A DNA stretch of 64,000 bases from Blastococcus aurantiacus (GCF_900102425.1 NZ_FNBT01000001.1:310001-374000); one strand, 5' to 3'; positions 48,041-57,375 are shown, numbered from the stretch's first letter. The notes: generated by a model not told the origin, from the sequence alone. A program made the numbers and translations.

Positions 48041-49297
48041 CTGAGCACCGAGCCCACTCCTGGTGCGGAGGAGCCGACCCCGGAGGCGCCCGCCGAGGAG
48101 TCCACCGCCGTCCCGCTGCTCGCCCCCCGCGACGGGCTGCCCCCGGTCATCGAGAACTCCACCCAGCTCGTCGAGTACGCCGAGGCGCTGCGCTCCGGGA
48201 CCGGTCCGGTCGCCGTCGACGCCGAGCGCGCCTCGGGCTACCGCTACGGGCAGCGCGCCTACCTGGTGCAGCTGCGCCGCAACGGCTCGGGCACCGGCCT
48301 GGTCGACCCCGTCCCGCTGCCCGACCTCTCCGGGCTGCAGGACGCGATCGGCGACGCCGAGTGGGTGCTGCACGCCGCCAACCAGGACCTCCCCTGCCTG
48401 GCCGAGATCGGCATGGTCCCCCGCCGGTTGTTCGACACCGAGCTGGCCGCCCGCCTCGCCGGCCTGCCCCGGGTGGGGCTGGGCGCCGTCGTCGAGTCGC
48501 TGCTGGGCTTCTCGCTGCAGAAGGGCCACTCGGCCGCCGACTGGAGCACCCGACCGCTGCCCGAGGAGTGGCTGGTGTACGCCGCCCTGGACGTCGAGGT
48601 GCTGGTCGACCTGCGCGACGCGCTGGCCGCGATCCTCGAGGAGCAGGGCAAGACCGAGTGGGCCCGCCAGGAGTTCGAGGCGATCCTGGCCGCCGGCCCC
48701 GCCGCACCCCGGGTCGACCCCTGGCGCCGCACCTCCGGTGTGCACGGGCTGCGCAGCCGCCGTCAGCTGGGCATGCTGCGCGCGCTGTGGGAGGCCCGTG
48801 ACGAGCTGGCCCGCCGCCGCGACGTGGCCCCGGGCCGGGTGCTGCCCGACTCGGCGATGGTCTCCGCGGTGCAAGCCGACCCGAAGAACGAGGGCGCCCT
48901 GCTCGAGCTGCCGGTGTTCCGCGGCCGCGCCAACCGGCGCCTCGTGGCCCACTGGTTCCAGGCGCTGGTCCGCGGCAAGGAGATCCCCGAGGACGAGCTG
49001 CCCCCGCACAGCCGGACCGGTGACGGTCCTCCCCCGGTGAACCGGTGGGCCGACCGCGACCCCGCGGCGGCCACGCGGCTGCAGGCGGCCCGTGCGGGCC
49101 TGGCCGAGGTGGCCGAGAAGCACTCCGTCCCGGTGGAGAACATCGTCTCCCCCGACCTCGTGCGCCGGCTGATGTGGCACCCACCCGAGCCGCGCGAGCG
49201 CGACACGGTGGTGACGGCGCTGCGGGCCGGCGGGGCGCGCGAGTGGCAGATCGGCCTCACCGCCGACCTGCTCACCGACGCCGCCACCCGCGCCTGA
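48041..49297 (+). CDS. rnd: Ribonuclease D (HRDC domain), probable CTG start
   Basis: 418 residues. The 3'-5' exonuclease (DEDD) domain has VAVDAERASGYRYGQRAYLV (Exo I), LHAANQDLPCLAEIG (Exo II) and WLVYAALDVEVLVDLRD (Exo III, Tyr and Asp). An HRDC domain follows (RRQLGMLRALWEARDELARR). It trims tRNA and other stable RNA 3' ends. No ATG, GTG or TTG is found at the expected place. The first sensible residue is a CTG at 48041, with GAAGGTGG ending 7 nt before it, giving (M)STEPTPGAEEPTPE. A -10-like TAACAT overlaps the DUF3000 stop. Confidence 0.9.
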   Translation: MSTEPTPGAEEPTPEAPAEESTAVPLLAPRDGLPPVIENSTQLVEYAEALRSGTGPVAVDAERASGYRYGQRAYLVQLRRNGSGTGLVDPVPLPDLSGLQDAIGDAEWVLHAANQDLPCLAEIGMVPRRLFDTELAARLAGLPRVGLGAVVESLLGFSLQKGHSAADWSTRPLPEEWLVYAALDVEVLVDLRDALAAILEEQGKTEWARQEFEAILAAGPAAPRVDPWRRTSGVHGLRSRRQLGMLRALWEARDELARRRDVAPGRVLPDSAMVSAVQADPKNEGALLELPVFRGRANRRLVAHWFQALVRGKEIPEDELPPHSRTGDGPPPVNRWADRDPAAATRLQAARAGLAEVAEKHSVPVENIVSPDLVRRLMWHPPEPRERDTVVTALRAGGAREWQIGLTADLLTDAATRA

Positions 49298-49343
49298 CCT
49301 CGCGCGCCGCCACCCTCGATCGCCCGCCTCGGGTCCCACGGGA

Positions 49344-49380
49344 GCCGCCGTACGGCCACGGAGCCGCGGTGCACGGCGGC
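49344..49380. terminator. Hairpin between convergent rnd and dxs
   Basis: GCCGCCGT/ACGGCGGC, 8 bp, 21-nt loop containing smaller stems; 46 nt past the rnd stop. Confidence 0.4.
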
Positions 49381-49413
49381 TGCGACGTCGCGGGGCGGCT
49401 CTCGCGGGCCGGA

Positions 49414-49473
49414 TCAGCGGAACGTGCGGGTGAGGCTGTCCATCGAGCGGTTCACCGAGGCGATCACGGTCAC
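49414..49473 (-). CDS. Possible 19-residue peptide coupled to dxs
   Basis: The frame [19 protein letters not shown] begins at a GTG that overlaps the dxs stop (GTGA) and ends at TGA 49416-49414. All 19 sense codons end in G or C, while first and second positions are only about half GC; that contrast is what real genes show here. It has no Shine-Dalgarno of its own beyond coupling. It could equally be the remnant of a longer downstream gene. Nothing is known of its function. Confidence 0.35.
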   Translation of the reverse strand: MTVIASVNRSMDSLTRTFR

Positions 49474-51389
49474 GCCTGAGCGCCGTCCACCCGTTCGGGC
49501 TGGGCGGCGTCGGCGCGCTCCCCGAGCTTCGCGCTCCACTCGGCGATCCGGCGGGCGACGTCCTGCTCGGTCAGCCCGACGTCGGCGAGGACCTGGCCGC
49601 GGCTGCCGTGGTCGAAGAACTGCTGCGGGAGGCCGAGCGCGCGCACCGGCACGTCGACGTCGCGGTCCTGCAGCGCCTGGGTGAGCGTGGTGCCGACTCC
49701 CCCGGCGCGGCCGCCGTCCTCGACGGTGACCACGAGCCGGTGCGCGGACGCCAGCTCCACGAGCTCGTCGGACACCGGCAGCACCCAGCGCGGGTCGACG
49801 ACGGTGACGTCGATGCCGTGGTCGGCGGCGCGCTCGGCGGCGGCCAGGCACAGCGGCACCATCGAGCCGACGGCGACGAGCAGCACGTCCCGGGTCGCCC
49901 CGCGACGGAGCACGTCGACCGGCCCACGGCGCTCGAGCGCGGGCAGGTCCGGCGGGAGGACGCCCTTGGGGAAGCGGATCACCGAGGGACCGTCGGAGAT
50001 GTCGACGGCCTCGCGCAGGGCCTCGCGCAGCGTCGCCTCGTCGCGCGGGGCGGCCAGGTGCACGCCCGGCACGATCGAGACGATCGACATGTCCCACATG
50101 CCGTTGTGCGAGGCGCCGTCCTCACCGGTCACGCCGGCGCGGTCGAGCACGACCGTCACCGGCTGGCGGTGCAGGGCGACGTCCATGAGGAGCTGGTCGA
50201 ACGCCCGGTTGAGGAACGTCGAGTAGACGGCGACGACGGGGTGCATCCCGGCCATCGCCAGGCCGGCGGCCGAGGTCAGCGCGTGCTGCTCGGCGATGCC
50301 GACGTCGAAGGTCCGCTCGGGGAAGCGCTCGCCGAAGGCGGCCAGGCCGGTCGGGTGCAGCATCGCGGCGGTGATGGCCACGACGTCGGGGCGCTCGGTG
50401 CCGACCCGCACCAGCTCGTCGGAGAACGCGTCGGTCCACGGGCGGCCGGTCTTGCGCACGCTGGCGCCGCTGTCCGGGTCGAAGATGCCGGTGGCGTGCC
50501 AGGCGTCGATCTGGTCGGTCTCGGCCGGCGCGTAGCCGAAGCCCTTGGTGGTGACGGCGTGCACGATGACGGGCCCGCCGAAGTCCCGCGCCCGGCGCAG
50601 CGCCGACTCCATGGCCTTGGTGTCGTGGCCGTCGACGGGGCCGACGTACTTCATGCCGAGGTCCTCGAACATGCCCTGCGGGGACAGGACGTCCTTGAGG
50701 CCCTTCTTGATCGCGTGCAGCGCGTCGTACAGGGCGGTGCCGACGACGGGCGCCCGGTTCAGGGTCTGCCGGACCTGGAGCAGCGCGTTCTCGTAGCCGG
50801 GGCGCAGCCGCAGGGTGGCCAGGGCGTCGGCGACGCCGCCGATGGTCGGCGAGTAGGAGCGGCCGTTGTCGTTGACCACGATGACCACGGGGCGGTCCTG
50901 CGCGGCGGCGATGTTGTTCAGCGCCTCCCAGGCCATGCCACCGGTCAGCGCGCCGTCGCCGATGACGGCGACGACGGGGCGGGAGTCGCCGCGGATGGCG
51001 AAGGCCTTGGCCAGCCCGTCGGCGTAGGACAGCGACGTCGACGCGTGGCTGTTCTCGACCCAGTCGTGCTCGCTCTCGCTGCGGCTCGGGTAGCCGGACA
51101 GCCCGCCGCGCTGTCGCAGCCGCTCGAAGCCCTCGACCCGGCCGGTGAGCATCTTGTGCACGTAGGACTGGTGGCCGGTGTCAAAGACGATCGGCTCGCG
51201 CGGGCTGTCGAACACCCGGTGCAGCGCGATGGTCAGCTCGACGCAGCCGAGGTTGGGGCCCAGGTGCCCACCGGTCTTCGCCACGCTGGTGACCAGCGCG
51301 TCGCGGATCTCGGCGGCGAGGACGGGGAGGTCTTCAGGGCGGAGGGCCCTGACATCGTCCGGGCCACGGAGCGATCGCAGGAGCGGCAC
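49470..51389 (-). CDS. dxs: 1-deoxy-D-xylulose-5-phosphate synthase
   Basis: 639 residues. DXS condenses pyruvate and glyceraldehyde 3-phosphate with thiamine diphosphate, the entry step of the MEP isoprenoid pathway. Motifs: [35 protein letters not shown], the ThDP motif [51 protein letters not shown] and [20 protein letters not shown] 51389 is chosen; GAGAGG lies about 14 nt upstream and the protein begins [20 protein letters not shown]. It is transcribed away from the ABC transporter terminator. Confidence 0.98.
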   Translation of the reverse strand: MPLLRSLRGPDDVRALRPEDLPVLAAEIRDALVTSVAKTGGHLGPNLGCVELTIALHRVFDSPREPIVFDTGHQSYVHKMLTGRVEGFERLRQRGGLSGYPSRSESEHDWVENSHASTSLSYADGLAKAFAIRGDSRPVVAVIGDGALTGGMAWEALNNIAAAQDRPVVIVVNDNGRSYSPTIGGVADALATLRLRPGYENALLQVRQTLNRAPVVGTALYDALHAIKKGLKDVLSPQGMFEDLGMKYVGPVDGHDTKAMESALRRARDFGGPVIVHAVTTKGFGYAPAETDQIDAWHATGIFDPDSGASVRKTGRPWTDAFSDELVRVGTERPDVVAITAAMLHPTGLAAFGERFPERTFDVGIAEQHALTSAAGLAMAGMHPVVAVYSTFLNRAFDQLLMDVALHRQPVTVVLDRAGVTGEDGASHNGMWDMSIVSIVPGVHLAAPRDEATLREALREAVDISDGPSVIRFPKGVLPPDLPALERRGPVDVLRRGATRDVLLVAVGSMVPLCLAAAERAADHGIDVTVVDPRWVLPVSDELVELASAHRLVVTVEDGGRAGGVGTTLTQALQDRDVDVPVRALGLPQQFFDHGSRGQVLADVGLTEQDVARRIAEWSAKLGERADAAQPERVDGAQA

Positions 51390-51496
51390 GTCGCGGCTGG
51401 TCCTCTCTGGCGTGGGATGGCACGGCGCAGGAGGCCGCCGCCGCTCAACCGTACTCGTGTCCTGCGGCTTCGACCCCGTGAGCAAGATCCCGTGCA

Positions 51497-51528
51497 GCCG
51501 CCTCCTCCGGGAGGGCGGAGGAGGCGGC
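51497..51528 (-). terminator. Hairpin after the ABC permease gene
   Basis: 13-bp stem GCCGCCTCCTCCG/CGGAGGAGGCGGC with a 6-nt loop, 20 nt past the permease stop and upstream of dxs. Confidence 0.8.
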
Positions 51529-51547
51529 CGGCACAGGAGGGGCGCGA

Positions 51548-52807
51548 TCAGCGCCCGGCGGACCGGCGTCCCCGCGAGGCCAGCGCGTCGATGACGACCG
51601 CCAGCAGGAGGACCGTGCCGGTGATGATGTAGCGCAGCGCCGAGGACAGGTTGAGCAGGTCCAGGCCGTTGGCGATGGCCCCGATCACCAGCGCACCGAG
51701 CAGTGCGGAGTACATCCGGCTGCGCCCACCGAAGAGGCTGGTGCCACCGATGACCGCCGCGGCGATGGCGTTGATCAGGGTGTCGGCCGCGCCGGAGCTC
51801 TGGTTGGCGAAGCCCAGCCGCATCGCGGCCACCGTGCCGCCCACCGCGGCCAGCATCGAGGCGATGGCGAACACCGAGGTGCGGAGGGCGTCGACCTTGA
51901 TGCCGGCCCGCCGGGCCGCCTCGATGTTGCCGCCCACCGCGAAGACCGCGCGGCCGTACCGGGTGCGGCGCAGCACGTACTCGACGAGGGCGAGGATCGC
52001 GACGAAGACCACGAAGATCCACGGCACGCCGCGGTCGATCGACAGCTTGGCGACGACGGCGAGCAGCACGGCCAGGAGCAGCAGCGCCTGGGCCACGGGC
52101 ACCCACACCGCGCCGACCGGCAGCCCCGCCCGGGTGCGGCGGGAGCGGGTCGCGAGCTTCGCGGCGAGGAACAGCACCGGGAGGACGACGGCCAGGCCGT
52201 AGGACTGCCAGTCCGCCAGGTAGGAGAACCGGCCGAACTGCTGCAGCCCGCCGCTGGGCGGCAGGTTGATGGTGCCCTGCGAGCCGAGCACCTGGAGCTG
52301 GGCGCCCTGCCAGACCAGCAGGCCGGCCAGCGTCACGATGAACGACGGCACCCCGAGCTTGGTGAAGACCAGCCCGTGGATGGTGCCGATCACCAGGCCG
52401 CCGGCCGCGGCGGCCAGCAGCGCGACCACCGGCGGCAGGCCCTCGTTCACGTTCAGGACGGCGAGGATGGCCGCCGCCAGCCCGGAGACCGAGCCGACCG
52501 ACAGGTCGATCTCGCCGAGGAGCAGGACCAGCGTCACGCCGGTGGCGATGATGCCGACCGCGGCGATCTGCAGGCACAGGTTGACCAGGTTGAACGAGTT
52601 GAGGAACGTCGAGTTCAGCGACTGGAAGACGATGACGATGACGGCCAGGCCGATGACGACGGGCAGCGACCCGAGGTCGCCCCCGCGCAGACCGGCCAGC
52701 CGCTCGCGGAGCATCTGCTTGGGCTGCTGCGGTGCGGCGTCCGGGACGGGGACGGCGGGGTCCATCGCCGCCGCGTCGGCCGCGCTGTCGGTGGAGGTGG
52801 TGCTCAT
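51548..52807 (-). CDS. Sugar ABC transporter permease (xylose/ribose type)
   Basis: 419 residues, about ten membrane helices. The RbsC/XylH signature includes [18 protein letters not shown] near residue 105, [19 protein letters not shown] and the C-terminal [20 protein letters not shown]. The extra length over RbsC, an insert with [20 protein letters not shown], is typical of XylH/GguB-like permeases. The ATG overlaps the stop of the ATPase gene (ATGA). It forms the channel of the importer with the ATPase and the binding protein upstream. Confidence 0.92.
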   Translation of the reverse strand: MSTTSTDSAADAAAMDPAVPVPDAAPQQPKQMLRERLAGLRGGDLGSLPVVIGLAVIVIVFQSLNSTFLNSFNLVNLCLQIAAVGIIATGVTLVLLLGEIDLSVGSVSGLAAAILAVLNVNEGLPPVVALLAAAAGGLVIGTIHGLVFTKLGVPSFIVTLAGLLVWQGAQLQVLGSQGTINLPPSGGLQQFGRFSYLADWQSYGLAVVLPVLFLAAKLATRSRRTRAGLPVGAVWVPVAQALLLLAVLLAVVAKLSIDRGVPWIFVVFVAILALVEYVLRRTRYGRAVFAVGGNIEAARRAGIKVDALRTSVFAIASMLAAVGGTVAAMRLGFANQSSGAADTLINAIAAAVIGGTSLFGGRSRMYSALLGALVIGAIANGLDLLNLSSALRYIITGTVLLLAVVIDALASRGRRSAGR

Positions 52808-53655
52808 GCCTGGTTCCCCTCGGTACCGGCGGGCGCGGCGGCCGAGCGGCCGGCCACGCGGGCGGCCCGCTCGCTGACGACGTTGGTGTCCGCACCGGTG
52901 ATGGTGGCGACGAGCTGCTCGCGGGAGACGTCGGCCATGTCGAAGCGGCCGGCCACGCGGCCCAGCCGCAGGACGACGGCGCGGTCGGCCACGGCCATGA
53001 CATCGGCCATGTTGTGGCTGATCAGCACGACGCCCAGGCCCCGCTCGCGCAGCCGCTCGACCAGGTTCAGCACCTGCGCGGTCTGGGCGACGCCGAGGGC
53101 CGCCGTCGGCTCGTCGAGCAGCACGACCTTGGGCGACCCGAGCAGCGCGCGGACGATCGCCACCGACTGACGCTGACCGCCGGACAGCGAGGCCATCGGG
53201 ATGCGCACGCTGGGCAGCTTCACCGACAGCTGCTCGAGCAGCTCGACGGTGCGGCGTTCCATCTCCGGCTCGTCCAGGGCGACGCCGCGGGTGAGCTCGC
53301 GGCCGAGGAACAGGTTCGCGACGACGTCGAGGTTGTCGCAGATGGCGAGGTCCTGGAAGACCGTGGCGACGCCGTGGGCCGACGCGGCGGCGGGCGTGCC
53401 GATCGAGACCTCGCGGCCCTCGATCCGGTAGCTGCCCTCGTCGGCGGGGCCGGCGCCGGACATCACCTTGACGAGGGTGGACTTGCCCGCGCCGTTGTCG
53501 CCGACGAGGGCGACGACCTCACCGGCCCGGACCTCGAAGTCCACGTCGGAGAGGGCGCGGACGGCGCCGAAGCGCTTCTGGATGCCGGTGAGGGACAGCA
53601 GGCTGGTCCCCACCGGCGGGGTGTGCGGCTCAGTGCTGAGCACGTCGGCGCTCAC
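52804..53655 (-). CDS. Sugar ABC transporter ATP-binding protein (single-domain)
   Basis: 283 residues, one ABC domain rather than the usual two of RbsA/XylG, so it must dimerise. Walker [16 protein letters not shown]-loop [20 protein letters not shown], signature [15 protein letters not shown], Walker [14 protein letters not shown] and H-loop [10 protein letters not shown] are intact. The GTG start has AGGAGGA 6 nt upstream. It lies 104 nt after the binding-protein gene, with a strong hairpin between them, and overlaps the permease gene. Confidence 0.94.
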   Translation of the reverse strand: MSADVLSTEPHTPPVGTSLLSLTGIQKRFGAVRALSDVDFEVRAGEVVALVGDNGAGKSTLVKVMSGAGPADEGSYRIEGREVSIGTPAAASAHGVATVFQDLAICDNLDVVANLFLGRELTRGVALDEPEMERRTVELLEQLSVKLPSVRIPMASLSGGQRQSVAIVRALLGSPKVVLLDEPTAALGVAQTAQVLNLVERLRERGLGVVLISHNMADVMAVADRAVVLRLGRVAGRFDMADVSREQLVATITGADTNVVSERAARVAGRSAAAPAGTEGNQA

Positions 53656-53704
53656 GCGGTTCCTCCTGGTGGTGCGGGGTGGTGGGGGTGCCGGGACGAC
53701 CGGC

Positions 53705-53742
53705 GCCCCGTGGGCCCGGGCGGATGCCCGGGCCCACGGGGC
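53705..53742 (-). terminator. Intercistronic 16-bp hairpin between binding-protein and ATPase genes
   Basis: GCCCCGTGGGCCCGGG-CGGATG-CCCGGGCCCACGGGGC, perfect over 16 bp, 17 nt past the binding-protein stop. It could act as a partial terminator or 3' stabiliser that raises binding-protein output over the membrane components. An 8-nt direct repeat, GGTCACTGCAG-like, follows near 53748-53767. Confidence 0.75.
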
Positions 53743-53759
53743 AGGGGGTCACTGCAGGG

Positions 53760-54866
53760 TCACTGCAGGCCGATGGCCGCGCACGCGGCGGCGTAGTCGG
53801 CGGTGCAGATGTCCTCGACCGTCCAGAAGCCGTCGGCCACGACGGTGTCGGCCACGTTCTCCGCCGTGACGGCGATCGGGTCGAACAGCGTGGACGGGAC
53901 GTCCATCTCGCCGTTGTTCACGGTGGTGTCGCCCTCGACCTCCTCGCCCTGGGCCAGCGCGACGGCGACCTCGGCCGCCTTCTCCGCCTCGGGGGCGATC
54001 GGCTTGTAGACGGTCATGTACTGCTCACCGGAGACGACCCGCTGGATGCCCGCGAGCTCGGCGTCCTGACCGGTCACCGGCGGGAGCGGGTTGATGCCCG
54101 CGGTCTGCATGGCGGAGATGGCGCCACCGGCCGTGCCGTCGTTGGCGGCGTAGACGCCGACGAAGCCGGTCGGGCCGAGGTCGGCGATCTGCCCGTCCAT
54201 GAAGGACTGCGCGTTCTCCGGCTCCCAGTCGGGGGTGAAGAAGTCCTCGCCCTCGGGCTGGAGGGTGAAGCCGGACTCGTCGAAGACGTTGTGCGCGCCC
54301 TCGTTGAACTGCTTGGCGTTCGGGTCGGTCGGGCCACCGTTGATCATGACGATGTTGCCGCTGGTCACGCCCTGCTCGGTGAGTCGGTCGACGAGCGCCT
54401 GCGCCTGGGTCTCGCCGACGGTGACGTTGTCGAAGGAGACGTAGTAGGCGACCTCGGCGTCGCTGATCGAACGGTCGTAGGCCACGACCGGGATGTCCTT
54501 CTCCTTGGCGGTGGCGGCGATGTTGGCCGCCGCGTCGCCGTCGACCGGGTCCAGCACGAGGACGTCGGCGCCGTTGTTGATGGCCGCCTCGGCCTGCGAC
54601 TGCTGCTGCGAGGCGTCCTGGTTGGCGTTGCTGTACAGGACCTTGCAGGTCTGGTCGCTCGGGCACTCGTCCTCGACCGCGGCCTCGAACAGGGGCCGGT
54701 CGAAGCTCTCGTACCGGGTGGTCTGGGACTCGGGCAGCAGGAAGGCGATGTTCAGGGTGTCGTCGTCCCCACCACCTCCGCCACCCTCGCTGTCGCTCTC
54801 GCAGGCGGTGACGGCGAGTACCGCCGTCAGAGCCAGGCCCAGGGCCGCGCCTCGACGCTTGTCCAC
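53760..54866 (-). CDS. Sugar-binding lipoprotein of an ABC transporter (XylF/ChvE-like)
   Basis: 368 residues. The signal peptide has the lipobox AVTAC (Cys about 22) followed by an Asp/Gly-rich linker, so the mature protein is membrane-anchored outside the cell. The periplasmic-binding fold shows LNIAFLLPESQTTRYESFDR, INNGADVLVLDPVDGDAAAN, IPVVAYDRSI (typical XylF/ChvE text), NIVMINGGPTDPNAKQFNEG, VYAANDGTAGGAISAM and PPVTGQDAELAGIQRV. The ligand is probably an aldose such as xylose. GTG with GAGGAG 5 nt upstream. The promoter is shared, divergently, with a ROK regulator. Confidence 0.93.
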   Translation of the reverse strand: MDKRRGAALGLALTAVLAVTACESDSEGGGGGGDDDTLNIAFLLPESQTTRYESFDRPLFEAAVEDECPSDQTCKVLYSNANQDASQQQSQAEAAINNGADVLVLDPVDGDAAANIAATAKEKDIPVVAYDRSISDAEVAYYVSFDNVTVGETQAQALVDRLTEQGVTSGNIVMINGGPTDPNAKQFNEGAHNVFDESGFTLQPEGEDFFTPDWEPENAQSFMDGQIADLGPTGFVGVYAANDGTAGGAISAMQTAGINPLPPVTGQDAELAGIQRVVSGEQYMTVYKPIAPEAEKAAEVAVALAQGEEVEGDTTVNNGEMDVPSTLFDPIAVTAENVADTVVADGFWTVEDICTADYAAACAAIGLQ

Positions 54867-54944
54867 GGAAACTCCTCGATGAGTCGGAAGACGAAGGGCG
54901 CAAAGGTGATGCACCGCACGAGACGGTCGACCTTCTGCCTGGAC

Positions 54945-55025
54945 TTGTCAATACGACATCGAGATGTCACCGGATCGAGACCTGTGATGTCGGTAGTTGA
55001 CAGAAGTACGACCGGCCCCGACCAT
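54945..55025. promoter_or_regulatory. Divergent promoters and ROK operator region
   Basis: Minus strand: TTGACA (54951-54946), 17 nt, GACCGT. Plus strand: TTGACA (54997-55002), 17 nt, GACCAT (55020-55025), 8 nt before the ROK ATG. The two -35 boxes are mirror images, each flanked inward by GACATC (54955-54960) and GATGTC (54986-54991). A compact palindrome, GACATC-GA-GATGTC (54955-54968), is the best operator candidate. The dyad layout predicts one regulator controlling both directions. Confidence 0.7.
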
Positions 55026-55033
55026 CACCGACC

Positions 55034-56218
55034 ATGGGGAACCAACCGTGGCTGGCTGACGTCACGGGCCCCCCACGCCGTCTGGTCCAGGCCCTCCGCC
55101 TGGCCGGGCCGGCCACCCGCGCCCAGCTGGTCGAGCACACCGGGCTGTCCCGCGCGACGGTCTCCGGCTACGTCGCCGAGCTCGTCGACCGCGGCCTCGT
55201 CACCCCCGCCGACCCCTCCGGGCAGCTGCCGACGGGCGGCCGGCCGGCCAGCCTGGTCCAGCTCACCCGCCGCGCCGGTGTGGTGGTCGGCGTCGACATC
55301 GGCCGCACCCACGTACGGGTCGCCGTCGGAGACCTGGCGCACGAGGTGATCGGCGAGCACGTCGCCTCGGTGCCCGTGGTCGACCTGGGTGCCGACGCGG
55401 TGCTCGACACCGTGGCGGCGCAGGTGCGCGCCCAGCTCGACCGCGTGGGCGCCGGGACGGCCGACGTCGTGGGCATGGTCGCCGGCCTGCCGACACCGGT
55501 GTCCGGCGACACGGAGGCGGGTGACGGCATCGTCGTGAAGTCGAACATCCTGCCGAACTGGTCGGGCACCGTTCCCGCGGCCGAGTTGCGTGAACGGCTG
55601 GGCCTGCCGGTACTGGTCGACAACGACGCCAACCTGGGCGCGCTGGCGGAGTCCCGCTGGGGGGCCGGCGTCGGCTCCCGGTCGACGGTCTATCTGAAGC
55701 TCGCCACCGGCATCGGCGGCGCACTGGTCCTCGACGGCTCGCTGCTGCGTGGCGTGTCGGGCACGGCGGGCGAGATCGGGCACGTCAGCCTCGACCCCGA
55801 CGGCGACCTCTGCCGCTGCGGCAACCGCGGCTGCCTGGAGCTCAAGGCCGGGGGCAGCGCCCTGCTGCGCGCCGTCCGGACCGCCGCCCCGCACCTGGCG
55901 GACCTGCGCGCGCTGGTCGACGGCGCGATCGAGGGCGACCAGGCCTGCCGGCGGCTCGTGGCCGACGCCGGCACCTACGTCGGCGTGGTCCTGGGCGGGC
56001 TGGTGAACACGTTGAACCCCGACCGCATCGTCGTCGGGGGCGAGCTCGGCACCGCCGGGGACCTGCTGGTCGAGCCGATGCGGCGGGCGCTGGCGCAGTC
56101 GGCGATCCCCTCGGCCGTCGAGTGCCTGAGCGTGGTGCCCGGCAGCCTCGGCGGACGCGCCGAGGTGCTCGGAGCCCTCGCGGCGGCCCTGAGCGAGACC
56201 GACCGCCTCGCCGCCTGA
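55034..56218 (+). CDS. ROK family transcriptional regulator (XylR-like)
   Basis: 394 residues. The N-terminal winged helix reads LAGPATRAQLVEHTGLSRAT and VSGYVAELVDRGLVTP. The ROK sugar-kinase-like domain has VVVGVDIGRTHVRVAVGDLA, VLVDNDANLGALAESRWGAG, YLKLATGIGGALVLDGSLLR, GTAGEIGHVSLDPDGDLCRC and GNRGCLELKAGG, where the His and Cys residues form the ROK zinc site. It should bind the same sugar as the divergent transporter and repress both promoters until the sugar is present. The ATG is 8 nt after its -10, so the mRNA is nearly leaderless. Confidence 0.93.
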   Translation: MGNQPWLADVTGPPRRLVQALRLAGPATRAQLVEHTGLSRATVSGYVAELVDRGLVTPADPSGQLPTGGRPASLVQLTRRAGVVVGVDIGRTHVRVAVGDLAHEVIGEHVASVPVVDLGADAVLDTVAAQVRAQLDRVGAGTADVVGMVAGLPTPVSGDTEAGDGIVVKSNILPNWSGTVPAAELRERLGLPVLVDNDANLGALAESRWGAGVGSRSTVYLKLATGIGGALVLDGSLLRGVSGTAGEIGHVSLDPDGDLCRCGNRGCLELKAGGSALLRAVRTAAPHLADLRALVDGAIEGDQACRRLVADAGTYVGVVLGGLVNTLNPDRIVVGGELGTAGDLLVEPMRRALAQSAIPSAVECLSVVPGSLGGRAEVLGALAAALSETDRLAA

Positions 56219-56299
56219 GACCACCCGGGGGTCCGCTTGCTGCGGCCGGGCCCCCGGGTTCCCTCACCTCCGCTCACCGCGCGAGGCACCCGCCGCCGC

Positions 56300-56668
56300 T
56301 CAGAGCCGCGGCACCCACCGCTCGCCCCGCAGCGCCCCGGCGACGACCTCCACGCCGCGGGCGGCCGCCACCAGCCGGGCGCCCTCCCGCTCGTAGGCCC
56401 GCATCGCGGCCTCGATGGCCTCCACCGGCAACTGGTCGGCCAGCTCGACGCGGACGGTGCGCCAGCCGGCGCGGGCCGCCTCGAGCCCCGCGGCGACGTG
56501 GTCGGAGGCGAAGCGGGCGAGCAGCACCGGGTAGCGGCGCAGCACCTCGTGCGCCCGGTAGTCCGGCGGGACGAGGTCGTAGAGCCAGGCGACCGCGGTG
56601 CGCTCCCAGTCGGGCGCACCCGGCGGACGCACCTCGTCCGGCCAGCCCGGCGGCACCGTCGCGTCCAC
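56300..56668 (-). CDS. Conserved hypothetical protein
   Basis: 122 residues from GTG 56668 (an ATG 6 codons earlier is also possible). Text: VPPGWPDEVRPPGAPDWERT, AVAWLYDLVPPDYRAHEVLR, YPVLLARFASDHVAAGLEAA. It is helical with several Trp. I recall similar proteins in many actinobacteria without assigned function. No membrane segment. It converges with the ROK gene and is divergent from the PTH2-like gene. Confidence 0.65.
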   Translation of the reverse strand: MDATVPPGWPDEVRPPGAPDWERTAVAWLYDLVPPDYRAHEVLRRYPVLLARFASDHVAAGLEAARAGWRTVRVELADQLPVEAIEAAMRAYEREGARLVAAARGVEVVAGALRGERWVPRL

Positions 56669-56850
56669 CGCACCAGTCTGCCGCACGATCGAACAAGCGT
56701 TCGATCCGCCTCGCCGTCCGCAGTGGGTCGCTGCGCACGGGTGCGCCGACGTCGCGCACCGCGACCTCTGGCGCGCGGCGGGAGCAGCGGCTATCGAGCT
56801 TCCTGCACGACGCTTTCCGCACCCGCCGCCGTCCTCCCCCAGGAGCAGCC

Positions 56851-57123
56851 GTGAGACCCCGACTCCCCTCCCCCGGCCCGGAGCCGTCGAGCGCCCCCGA
56901 GGTCCGCATCCTGCTCAACCGCCACGTCCCGATGAGCCGTGGCAAGGCCTGCGCCCAGGCCGTGCACGCCGCGCTCCGCGCGTTCGACGTCCCGCACGGT
57001 CGGGTGGTCGTCCTCGACGGCACGAGCGACGAGGTCGCCGCGATGCCCGTCGTCATCCACGACGCCGGTCTGACCGAGGTCGAGCCGGGCACCATGACCG
57101 CCGGCGCGACGGTGCTCGGGTGA
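56851..57123 (+). CDS. Peptidyl-tRNA hydrolase PTH2-like protein (short)
   Basis: 90 residues from GTG 56851 with AGGAG upstream. Core motifs of archaeal/eukaryal Pth2 are present: MSRGKACAQAVHAALRAF (usually GKGKxAAQCxHA), VVVLDGTSDE and VIHDAGLTEVEPGTMTAGAT. Pth2 proteins are normally 113-120 residues, so one strand/helix unit is missing or short, and activity in recycling peptidyl-tRNA is uncertain. Bacterial cells normally use the unrelated Pth1. Such small actinobacterial Pth2-like proteins remain uncharacterised. Confidence 0.75.
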   Translation: MRPRLPSPGPEPSSAPEVRILLNRHVPMSRGKACAQAVHAALRAFDVPHGRVVVLDGTSDEVAAMPVVIHDAGLTEVEPGTMTAGATVLG

Positions 57124-57150
57124 CCCCTGCCGCCGGCGACGGCAGGACCG

Positions 57151-57375
57151 TCAGGAACCGACCTGGCGCTTCAGCCAGAACTGCTCGAAGCCCCAGGTGC
57201 CCGCGCCGCTGGAGTGGTAGCTGACCAGCTCCCACCCTTCGGCGCCGAGCTGGTTGAGCACCGTGCTGGTGTCCCCCTGCTGGCGTTCCGACGAACCGCC
57301 GGGGAGCTTGACGCTCACGCCGGCCCGCTGCGACTCCGCGTCGTTGGCGGTGATGACCGAGGCGTATTCCCACAT
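57151..57375 (-). CDS. DUF4177-like small protein
   Basis: 74 residues: MWEYASVITANDAESQRAGV, then LNQLGAEGWELVSYHSSG and FEQFWLKRQV. The 'W-EY ... LN-LGAEGWELV ... LKR' pattern is that of DUF4177 proteins, a small alpha/beta fold of unknown role. ATG 57375 is chosen because AGGGG lies 7 nt upstream. It converges with the PTH2-like gene. Confidence 0.75.
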   Translation of the reverse strand: MWEYASVITANDAESQRAGVSVKLPGGSSERQQGDTSTVLNQLGAEGWELVSYHSSGAGTWGFEQFWLKRQVGS

